A stretch of DNA of 64,000 nt from Planctomycetota bacterium (GTDB taxonomy: Bacteria > Planctomycetota > UBA11346): the NCBI GenBank assembly GCA_013816485.1, contig JACDEI010000004.1:1-64000 (forward strand). The letters are read 5' to 3'. Below, piece by piece: positions 35,540 through 42,602 of the stretch. The position numbers and the translations under genes are program-made. The first letter of the stretch is position 1. Each line of letters starts with the position of its first letter. Under the pieces are notes generated by a model that saw nothing but the letters and a program-made list of their open reading frames with translations, did not search any database and was not told where the DNA came from.

Positions 35540-37048
35540 TCAGCGCAGTTTTTGCTGCGCCAAGCCCAGGCGTTCGATGACCTTCGCTTGGCCGATCTGC
35601 GCCAAGGTATCGAACAGCGGCGGGCTCTCGCGTTTGCCGGTGGCGGCGACCCGCAGGAGCATGAACAGCGACTTCGGCGACCACAGCGCGGCTTCGGACT
35701 GGACCTCGGGCGTGGCGTCTGGAAGTGCGCCTGGGGCGGTGCGATCCTCGATGAACTTGCGCACGAAGGCTTCCAGGCTCGGCGCATCCCACACCGCGCC
35801 GTCGCCGGCGACGTAGCGTTTGAACGCTTGCTGGGTTTCTTCCAGCAGGTGTTTGGCCTGTGTTTTGTCGAGGCCCTTGGGCAACAGGTCCTCGGCGTGC
35901 AGCGTGACGCTGTCGGCATAGAACGGTTCGCTCTGCCAGACGAAGTCGCCGCCGAAGACCATGCGCTCTTTCACCAGCGGCAGCAGAGCGTCGAACTTGG
36001 AATCGATCGCTCGGTAGACTTCTGCCTTCATGCGTTCGGGCGACAGGTCGCGGAAGTACTGACCCTGCAGATGGCGCAGTTTCGCCATGTCGAACACCGG
36101 ACCGGCGACGTTGATGCGGTCGAGATCGAAGAACGAACACATCTCGGCGAGGGTGAACTTCTCCTGGCCGTCTGGATGCGAATGACCAAGCAGCGCCAGG
36201 AAGTTCAGCAGAGCCTCGGGCAGGTAACCCTGCTTCTGATACCAGAGCAATGATGTGGGGTTCTTACGTTTGCTGATCTTCGACTTGTCAGCGTTGCGCA
36301 GCAGACCGACGTGGACGTATTCCGGCGCGGTGAAACCGAGATGCTCGTTCAGCCAGATGTGCTTGGGCAGCGAGTTGAGCCATTCTTCTGCACGGATGAC
36401 GTGGGTGATGCCCATCAGGTGGTCGTCGACCACGGCGGCGAGGTGGTACGTCGGCCAGCCGTCGCTTTTCAGCAGCACTTGGTCGTCGATCTCCTTCCAG
36501 CCCTTTACTGTCGGCTGTTTGCGCAGGCGGTCCTTGTAGACGAACTCGCCTTCGAGCGGCGTCTTCATGCGGATGACGAAAGCCTCACCCTTGGCCGCAC
36601 GCTCGCGTGCTTCGGCCAACGATCCACCGCGGCAGCGGCGGTTGTACATGATCGGCTCGTTGTTGGCCTGCTGACGCTTGCGCATCGCATCGAGGTCGCG
36701 CGCGGTGCAGAAGCAGTAATAGGCGTCGCCCTGTTCCAGCAGCTTGTCGGCAAATTTCTGATAGATGCCGGCCTTCACCCGCTCGCTCTGGATGTAGGGG
36801 CCACGATCGCCGCCTCCCATACCGTCATGCATGGGACCTTCGTCATAGCAGAGGCCGAGCCACTTGAGGCTGTCGTAGATCGCCTTGGCCGACTCCGGCG
36901 TGCAACGGGTTTGGTCGGTGTCTTCGATGCGCAGCACGAACTTGCCGCCGTTCTTCTTGGCGAAGGCGTAGTTGATCAAGCCGATGTAGGCGGTGCCGAC
37001 ATGGGGATCACCGGTGGGCGAAGGAGCGATGCGGACGCGAACGGTCAT
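35540..37048 (-). CDS. gltX: Glutamyl-tRNA synthetase
   Basis: A 502-residue class I aminoacyl-tRNA synthetase that charges tRNA-Glu (and possibly tRNA-Gln for amidation). The class I signatures are RIAPSPTGDPHVGTAYIGL (HIGH-type) near the N-terminus and KISKRK (KMSKS-type) near residue 240. The Rossmann core includes FVLRIEDTDQTR and WPTYHLAAVVDDHLMGITHVIR. The C-terminal anticodon-binding helical part is present. ATG 37048 is chosen because the conserved MTVRVRIAPSPTG begins there; 19 upstream codons are not conserved. Single-gene leftward unit. Confidence 0.97.
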   Translation of the reverse strand: MTVRVRIAPSPTGDPHVGTAYIGLINYAFAKKNGGKFVLRIEDTDQTRCTPESAKAIYDSLKWLGLCYDEGPMHDGMGGGDRGPYIQSERVKAGIYQKFADKLLEQGDAYYCFCTARDLDAMRKRQQANNEPIMYNRRCRGGSLAEARERAAKGEAFVIRMKTPLEGEFVYKDRLRKQPTVKGWKEIDDQVLLKSDGWPTYHLAAVVDDHLMGITHVIRAEEWLNSLPKHIWLNEHLGFTAPEYVHVGLLRNADKSKISKRKNPTSLLWYQKQGYLPEALLNFLALLGHSHPDGQEKFTLAEMCSFFDLDRINVAGPVFDMAKLRHLQGQYFRDLSPERMKAEVYRAIDSKFDALLPLVKERMVFGGDFVWQSEPFYADSVTLHAEDLLPKGLDKTQAKHLLEETQQAFKRYVAGDGAVWDAPSLEAFVRKFIEDRTAPGALPDATPEVQSEAALWSPKSLFMLLRVAATGKRESPPLFDTLAQIGQAKVIERLGLAQQKLR

Positions 37049-37147
37049 GGACGACTCCGGGGGCCGGGATCGTTGGGCGCAGCCGTGGTTTTCAAGCCGG
37101 TTCACCGGTGCGCTGGGAATTCTCCCGCCACCGTTGTCACGCGGTGG

Positions 37148-38053
37148 TCATTCCACGGTCGCGTCAATCCGCAGATCGAGTGGGAACCACGGCGGCAGGA
37201 CCACGTCCTCCAATCCTTTGTTCAGCCCCTCGTTGGCGGCATTTTCCAACTGTTTCATCAACATCGGACGGGCGTCACCGATCACCGGCAGGGTGATCGG
37301 ATCGGCATCGGCCTCCTCGATCGCCACCCGCATCTGCACGCGGTAGCCGTCCGGGTCCGGCACAAAGGTCGTCCAGGCGTGTCCGGCCAAGCGCTCGACT
37401 TTCAGTACCCGCTGCGCCTGCCCGGCGATCAGCAGGATGCTGCCGCGGGCGACGACCTGCTGCCGCCGCACCAGCGGTGACTGGCCCGGTTCGTCATCGT
37501 CGGTGATGCGTCCCCAGTCGACGATGTAGATGCAGCGCATGATCGGCGTGTCGCCGATGGTCAGCACGGTCTGCCCATTGAGGCGCAGGAAGCTCGTCAG
37601 ATCGAGATGCGGCACGCGAAGCGCCGCCAGCAGAGTCGGCTCGGATCCGGCCACCAGCACCTGCCACCGCAACGGTTCCGGTCGCAGGATTGGCAGGGTC
37701 ACCTCGCCGATGACATGTTGTCCGCTCCGCACCAGCCCAGGGGGTATCCAGCGTCCACCCGCCGCCGCGCCGAGGGCGCGCACGGCTGCCGCGCTGCCGA
37801 CGATCTGCACCTCGGGCGCATCGGCGGTGATCGGCGCGGTCGCCGCCTGCTGCACCACCACCTCGCCATGGAGGAAGCTGGCGCTCCATGGCAGGCGATC
37901 GGCGACGAACCACAGCGCCAACGTCGGAGCGAAGACGTACGCAATGACCACCAGGATGAGCAGCACCAGGCAGAGACGACGCACGACCCGCCACCACCGG
38001 CGCGGCCGGCGCACGGAGGTGACGTCGGGCATCGCGGCATTCAATCCCCCCAT
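37148..38053 (-). CDS. Membrane-anchored protein of unknown function
   Basis: A 301-residue protein with an arginine-rich n-region (RRPRRWWRVVRR), one transmembrane helix at about 26-48 (LCLVLLILVVIAYVFAPTLALWF) and an outer domain. The outer part is beta-rich (VVVQQAATAPITADAPEVQIVG, SGQHVIGEVTLPIL, GQTVLTIGDTPIMRCIYIVDWG). The C-terminal LENAANEGLNKGLEDVVLPPWFPLDLRI resembles the ends of lipid- or SRPBCC-like ligand proteins, but no family is assigned. ATG 38053 has GGAGG 5 nt upstream. It is divergent from fabH across a 139-nt spacer, so the two may share control. Confidence 0.8.
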   Translation of the reverse strand: MGGLNAAMPDVTSVRRPRRWWRVVRRLCLVLLILVVIAYVFAPTLALWFVADRLPWSASFLHGEVVVQQAATAPITADAPEVQIVGSAAAVRALGAAAGGRWIPPGLVRSGQHVIGEVTLPILRPEPLRWQVLVAGSEPTLLAALRVPHLDLTSFLRLNGQTVLTIGDTPIMRCIYIVDWGRITDDDEPGQSPLVRRQQVVARGSILLIAGQAQRVLKVERLAGHAWTTFVPDPDGYRVQMRVAIEEADADPITLPVIGDARPMLMKQLENAANEGLNKGLEDVVLPPWFPLDLRIDATVE

Positions 38054-38192
38054 CGCGCCTCCGCCAGCAGGCAAACATTCTGCGGCACAGGCGTCTACAT
38101 GAAAAATCCAGGGAGGCCGGATTGCTATTCCACCACCCATCCTAGACTCCCGAGCCTTCGGGCCAGAGGGCCCTTTCGGAGGAGACCCGTCG

Positions 38193-39194
38193 ATGCCCGC
38201 AGCGTTCCGTGCCCAGTGCGTGGCGGTCGGTTCCGCCCTCCCTGAGCGCCGGCTGACCAATGCCGATTTGGAACGCATGGTCGAGACCAACGACGAGTGG
38301 ATCGTCTCGCGCACCGGCATCCGTGAACGTCGTATCGCCGAACCCGGCACCGGACTGTCGGCGCTCGCCCTGCCCGCCGCCAGACAATGCCTGGAACGTG
38401 CCGGGGTCAGCGCCGATACCCTCGATGGCATCATCGTCGCGACGATCTCCGGCGACCATGTGATGCCGACCACCGCCAATCTGCTGCAACACCAGCTCGG
38501 CGCGAGCAAGGCCTTCGCCTACGATTTGCTGAACGCCTGTAACGGCTTCGTCGCGGCGCTTTCGACTGCGGCGGCGTTCATCGAAAGCGGCCACGCCAAA
38601 CGCATGCTGGTGGTCGGTGGCGATATCATGTCGACGCTGATCGACTACCGCGATCGCAACACCTGTATCCTCTTCGGTGATGGCTGCGGTGCCGTGCTGG
38701 TCGAAGCCGGTCCTGCCGACGGCCCAGGCATCATCGGTTTTGAACTGCACAGCGATGGCGCAGGCGCAGCCGATCTGTCGATCCCGTGTTCAGGATCGGC
38801 CGAGATCCCCACGCCAGAGGCCCTCGCCCGCGGCGACCAGTTCGTCAAGCAGAACGGTCGCACGGTCTTCACCGCGGCGGTACGGCGCATGAGCGAAGTG
38901 TGCGTTTCGCTGCTGGGGCGTCTCAGCCTGACCAAGGCCGACATTGATCTGCTGGTGCCGCACCAGGCCAACCTACGCATCATCGAACCCACGGCCACGC
39001 GCCTGGGGGTGCCGATGGACAAGGTGGTGGTGAACATCGAGCGCGTGGCCAACACCACCGCCGGTACCATCCCCCTCGCGCTCGCGGATGCCTTCGCCGA
39101 TGGCCGGCTGAAGAACGGTTCACGCGTGCTGCTCGTCGCCTTTGGTGGCGGCCTCACCTGGGGTGCGCTGTACTTGACCTGGGGGCGCGCATGA
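38193..39194 (+). CDS. fabH: 3-oxoacyl-[acyl-carrier-protein] synthase III
   Basis: A 333-residue KAS III, which starts fatty acid synthesis by condensing an acyl-CoA primer with malonyl-ACP. The catalytic triad is readable: Cys116 (LNACNGF), His257 (VPHQANLRI) and Asn287 (ERVANTTAGT). NDEWIVSRTGIRERR near the N-terminus is the CoA-binding signature. Its stop once overlapped, and is now separated by a 122-nt duplication from, a set of 2-oxo acid dehydrogenase genes. That neighbourhood suggests use of branched-chain or other acyl-CoA primers made by that complex (inference). Confidence 0.96.
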   Translation: MPAAFRAQCVAVGSALPERRLTNADLERMVETNDEWIVSRTGIRERRIAEPGTGLSALALPAARQCLERAGVSADTLDGIIVATISGDHVMPTTANLLQHQLGASKAFAYDLLNACNGFVAALSTAAAFIESGHAKRMLVVGGDIMSTLIDYRDRNTCILFGDGCGAVLVEAGPADGPGIIGFELHSDGAGAADLSIPCSGSAEIPTPEALARGDQFVKQNGRTVFTAAVRRMSEVCVSLLGRLSLTKADIDLLVPHQANLRIIEPTATRLGVPMDKVVVNIERVANTTAGTIPLALADAFADGRLKNGSRVLLVAFGGGLTWGALYLTWGRA

Positions 39195-39318
39195 GCGCAC
39201 CCGTTCGCCTGCGGCTCACCGACGGCTTCGCCGTCGCCAGGTCGGTTGAACGGGGGGATTCCTCCCCCCGTGAACGCGCCTGCGGCGCTGCCCCCCAGAC
39301 CTGGGGGCGCGCATGAGC
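39176..39318 (+). repeat. 21-bp direct repeat flanking a ~100-bp insertion
   Basis: Identical 21-bp segments at 39176-39196 and 39298-39318, each holding the end of a fabH-like frame (TGGGGGCGCGC, then ATGAGC). The 101 bp between them contain a GGGGGGATTCCTCCCCCC palindrome and GCCTGCGGC repeats. The pattern looks like an insertion or slippage that duplicated the original ATGA junction of fabH and the E1-alpha gene, turning an overlap into a 118-nt gap. Confidence 0.88.
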
Positions 39319-40434
39319 ACGCACCCGCGTCCAATCAATGAAGCGCTCGCCATCCTTGAGGCGAAGAAGCGTTTCGCCTCGCCCGCGCAACGACTTGAAC
39401 ACCTGCGTTGGATGATGCGTGGCCGTGGCCTCGATGATCGTCTTATAGCGCTCTACCGTTCTTCGCTGGTGCACGGCAACGTCTTCACCGGCCACGGCCA
39501 AGAAGCGCTCTCGGCGGCGATCGGGATGTTTCTCAAGCGTCCGATCACAGGAACACCCGGCGATGTGTTTGCGCCACTCATCCGCGACACCGCCGGACGC
39601 CTATCGTTCGGCGAATCGTTCGAGGATTCCTTCCGCACCTACCTGGGCAAACGCACCGGACCGATGCGTGGGCGTGACGGCAACATCCATCGGGGCGACC
39701 CGACCAGGGGCCAGTTGCCAATGATCAGCCACCTTGGCGCGATGGTGGCGGCAGTGTGCGGAACATTGCTGGCGCGACGCCTGCGCGGTGAGCCGAAGAG
39801 CGCGCGCACCGTCGGCGTGACCTGTCTTGGTGATGGCGGCATGGCCACCGGCGCCGCCCATGAAGGCATCAACGTCATGGCGGTGGAGAAATTGCCGATG
39901 GTGCTGGTGGTGGCCAACAACCAGGTGTCGTACTCGACCTTCAACGACCGTTCATTCGCCTGCAAGGATCTGGTCAGCCGCGCCGAAGCCTATGGCATGC
40001 GCGGCATCTCGATCGATGGCACCGATGCCGAGGAATGTTTGTGGGCGGTTGGCGACGCCATCGCCCGCGCGCGCAACGATGAGGGTCCACAGATGGTGGT
40101 CGCCACCCTCATGCGCCTGCAAGGCCACGGCACCCACGATGACGCCAGCTATGTCCCGGCGGACCTGCGCGCGCGTTTCCCCGACTGCCTGGAGGTCGCG
40201 CCGAAGAAGATGATCACCGATGGCGTGATCGATCAGGCCGGCGTCGACGCCCTGTGGAGCGCGGTGAAGGAGGAGATCACGCAGGCCTATGAGCGCATCC
40301 GCAACGAACCGGCACCCGATCCCAACGACGAGGATTGGACTGCCTGGAGCTCGACCGATCTGACCGCCTTCCGCAGCGGAAGCGGAAACAGCGGAAACAG
40401 CGGAAACAGCGGAAACAGCGGAGCCACGCCATGA
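39313..40434 (+). CDS. 2-oxo acid dehydrogenase E1 component, alpha subunit
   Basis: A 373-residue thiamine-pyrophosphate E1-alpha. The TPP motif is GDGGMATGAAHEGINVMAVEKLP...VVANN (GDG-x-NN spacing). SLVHGNVFTGHGQEALSAAIG and RDGNIHRGD are typical of the branched-chain/acetoin/pyruvate E1-alpha group. The substrate (pyruvate, branched-chain 2-oxo acid or acetoin) cannot be fixed from the sequence. The C-terminus ends in GNS repeats encoded by a 9-nt tandem repeat. The stop overlaps the E1-beta start as ATGA, so the subunits are coupled. Confidence 0.93.
   Translation: MSTHPRPINEALAILEAKKRFASPAQRLEHLRWMMRGRGLDDRLIALYRSSLVHGNVFTGHGQEALSAAIGMFLKRPITGTPGDVFAPLIRDTAGRLSFGESFEDSFRTYLGKRTGPMRGRDGNIHRGDPTRGQLPMISHLGAMVAAVCGTLLARRLRGEPKSARTVGVTCLGDGGMATGAAHEGINVMAVEKLPMVLVVANNQVSYSTFNDRSFACKDLVSRAEAYGMRGISIDGTDAEECLWAVGDAIARARNDEGPQMVVATLMRLQGHGTHDDASYVPADLRARFPDCLEVAPKKMITDGVIDQAGVDALWSAVKEEITQAYERIRNEPAPDPNDEDWTAWSSTDLTAFRSGSGNSGNSGNSGNSGATP
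40375..40422 (+). repeat. 9-nt tandem repeat AGCGGAAAC at the E1-alpha/E1-beta junction
   Basis: Four full AGCGGAAAC units (40381-40416) with partial copies on both sides. The unit length keeps the frame, giving GNSGNSGNSGNS. The last copy changes to AGCGGAGCC, whose GGAG is the ribosome binding site of the E1-beta gene 9 nt before its ATG. Confidence 0.93.
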
Positions 40435-41408
40435 CCACCAGCTACGTCGAGGCTATCCGGCGGGCGCTCGGTGAATGCCTGGAGCAGGATCCCCGCGTGT
40501 TCATCTACGGCCAGGACGTCGCTGGCCAGTTCGGCGGCGCCTTCAAAGCGACCAAGGGACTGAGCGAGCGTTTCCCCGGCCGCGTGCTCAACGCGCCGAT
40601 CAGTGAGGATGCCATCGCCGGCGTCGCGGTCGGCGCCGCGGTCGACGGCATGCGCCCGGTGATCGAGTATCAGTTCGCCGACTTCGCCTCCATCGGTTTC
40701 AATCAACTGGTCAACCATGCGGCGACCACCTTCTGGCGCACCGGTCGTTCGTGTCCGCTGGTCGCGCGCCTGCCGGTCGGTGGCACACGTGGTTCCGGAC
40801 CGTTCCACTGCCAGATGCCAGAAGCATGGATATCGCACCACCCTGGCCTGATCGTGGTCTCGCCCGCTACCGTGCCCGATGCGTACTGGATGCTCAAGGA
40901 CGCCATCGCCTGCAACGACCCGGTGATCTTCTGCGAGCACAAATATCTCTACAGCCATTTGAAAGAGACCGGTGATCCGGCGCAGGCCGAACACTTGCCG
41001 ATGGGCTCCGCGGTGGTGCGCCGTGCCGGCACCGACTGCACGGTGATCAGCTACAGCGGCATGCTGCACGAATGCCTGTCGGCAGCCGGCAAACTCGAAC
41101 AGGAACACGGCGTGTCGGTTGAGGTGGTCGATCTGCGCTGCCTGCGTCCGCTCGACACCGCGACCATCCTCGAATCCGCGGCCAAGACCGGACGCGTGGT
41201 GGTCGCGACAGAGGCCTGGCCCTTTGGCGGCATCGCGGCCGAAGTGGTGTCGGTCATCTCCAGCGAAGCCTTCCACCTGCTCGACGCGCCGCCGCGACGC
41301 ATCTGCGCGCAGGACACACCGATCCCGGTGCAGCCCGATCTTTATGCCGCCCACCGTCCCCACGCTGACGACGTTGTCGCCGCCGTGCTCGACACCGTGA
41401 GGTACTGA
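40431..41408 (+). CDS. 2-oxo acid dehydrogenase E1 component, beta subunit
   Basis: A 325-residue E1-beta that pairs with the upstream alpha subunit to decarboxylate a 2-oxo acid and pass the acyl group to lipoyl-E2. The transketolase pyrimidine-binding domain starts MTTSYVEAIRRALGECLEQDPRVFIYGQDV and includes GRVLNAPISEDAIAGVAVGAA. The C-terminal domain has GTDCTVISYSGMLHECLSAA, VEVVDLRCLRPLDTATI and ATEAWPFGGIAAEV. ATG 40431 overlaps the E1-alpha stop; its stop shares one base with the E2 start (TGATG). Confidence 0.94.
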   Translation: MTTSYVEAIRRALGECLEQDPRVFIYGQDVAGQFGGAFKATKGLSERFPGRVLNAPISEDAIAGVAVGAAVDGMRPVIEYQFADFASIGFNQLVNHAATTFWRTGRSCPLVARLPVGGTRGSGPFHCQMPEAWISHHPGLIVVSPATVPDAYWMLKDAIACNDPVIFCEHKYLYSHLKETGDPAQAEHLPMGSAVVRRAGTDCTVISYSGMLHECLSAAGKLEQEHGVSVEVVDLRCLRPLDTATILESAAKTGRVVVATEAWPFGGIAAEVVSVISSEAFHLLDAPPRRICAQDTPIPVQPDLYAAHRPHADDVVAAVLDTVRY

Positions 41409-42541
41409 TGCGACTCCCGGTCAAACTCCCGCAATTCGGTGAATCCGCCGCTGAAGCCACGGTCATGGCCTGGTTGGTCGCCCCCGGCACCGCGGTGAAT
41501 GCGGAACAGGAACTGGTCGAGGTCCAGACCGAGAAGAGCGTGCTCACCGTCGCCGCCCCGGCGAAGGGCGTGCTGGTCGAACACGTCGCTGAGCCCGGGA
41601 CGTTGGTGCCGGTCGGTGGCGTGATCGCATGGCTCGAAGTCGAGGGCGCCGACGTGCCCGCCGGCCAGACCGCCAGCGATGCGCCGCCATCAGCGCCGCG
41701 CGCCGCCACGCCCGTGCCGCGTCCCGCGACCAAGCGCCACACCACCCGCCCCACCGGCGCGTCGTTCTACAGCCCACGGGTACGCACCCGCCTGGATGAG
41801 AACGGCCTGCTGCCCGCCGATCTCGCAGCGATTCACGGCACCGGTGAAGGCGGTCGGGTCACCGCTGAAGACGTCGATCGCTACCTCAGCGAAGGCAGTC
41901 CGATGAGCCCGATGCGACAGGCCGTCGCGTCGAGCATGCTGCGTTCATGGGGTCGTCCGCTGGCCACGGTCGCGCGCCCAGTGCGTATCGATCGGTTGCT
42001 GACGCACCGCCGGGTGGTCGAAGGCCGTCCGAGTGCAACGGTCTACTGCCTGCGTGCGCTGGCACTCGCGCTCAAGGACGACGATCGCATGGTCCACCGC
42101 GTGGTCGGCAGCCGCATCACGCGGCCGACGTCGATGGACCTTGGTGTCGCGGTGGAGGTCGATGACGGCGTCCTGACGCCAGTCATCCGCCACGTCGACC
42201 AACTTGATCTGGCGAAACTCACCGCCGCGGTCGATCAGGCAGTGGACAACGCGCGCAAGGGCCGCGTCGGCGACATCGGCGGCGCGGTCTCGACGATCAC
42301 CAACTATGGCACCTTCGGCCTGACCTGGGCGACGGCGATCCCGCAGCCGGACCACTCGATGATCCTTGGCATCGGCGCGGTGCGCTATGTGCCCGACTGG
42401 AACCCGGCGGAGAAACGCTGGGACCGCGCGCGGGAAGCCGAACTGACGCTGACCTTCGACCACCGCATCGCCGATGGCGGCGCGGCAGCGCGGCTGCTGA
42501 TGCGGGTCGCCGACTTGTTGGAACACCCCGAGCGGATGTAG
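41408..42541 (+). CDS. 2-oxo acid dehydrogenase E2, dihydrolipoyl acyltransferase
   Basis: A 377-residue E2 core enzyme. The N-terminal lipoyl domain has Lys43 in VQTEKSVLTV as the lipoylation site. A Pro/Ala linker (about 85-115) leads to a peripheral subunit-binding domain (YSPRVRTRLDENGL, GTGEGGRVTAEDVDRYL) that docks E1/E3. The acyltransferase domain ends with the catalytic TFDHRIADGG (His352, Asp356). It is shorter than usual between these domains. No E3 (dihydrolipoyl dehydrogenase) gene lies nearby, so E3 must be supplied from elsewhere. Last gene of the fabH-E1-E1-E2 group. Confidence 0.94.
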   Translation: MRLPVKLPQFGESAAEATVMAWLVAPGTAVNAEQELVEVQTEKSVLTVAAPAKGVLVEHVAEPGTLVPVGGVIAWLEVEGADVPAGQTASDAPPSAPRAATPVPRPATKRHTTRPTGASFYSPRVRTRLDENGLLPADLAAIHGTGEGGRVTAEDVDRYLSEGSPMSPMRQAVASSMLRSWGRPLATVARPVRIDRLLTHRRVVEGRPSATVYCLRALALALKDDDRMVHRVVGSRITRPTSMDLGVAVEVDDGVLTPVIRHVDQLDLAKLTAAVDQAVDNARKGRVGDIGGAVSTITNYGTFGLTWATAIPQPDHSMILGIGAVRYVPDWNPAEKRWDRAREAELTLTFDHRIADGGAAARLLMRVADLLEHPERM

Positions 42542-42602
42542 TCACGAGCGTCGCGTACGACGCTCGATCTGGATCTGACTCGCAGTTCGAAGCTCGTGAC
42601 TA
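42539..42602. terminator. Symmetric palindrome at convergent gene ends
   Basis: Outer arms TAGTCACGAGC (42539-42549) and complement (42592-42602) each contain a TAG stop: that of E2 on the plus strand and that of the kinase on the minus strand. An inner hairpin GAGCGTCG/CGACGCTC (42546-42565) sits inside, and the right half resembles the GAGCTRC words of 12933-13032. Probably a bidirectional terminator; no U-tract is present. Confidence 0.7.

Noticed and set aside
39191-39316. Small 41-codon frame between fabH and E1-alpha
   Set aside because: Made by the duplicated junction; it ends with the same WGRA as FabH only because the repeat is read in the same frame.
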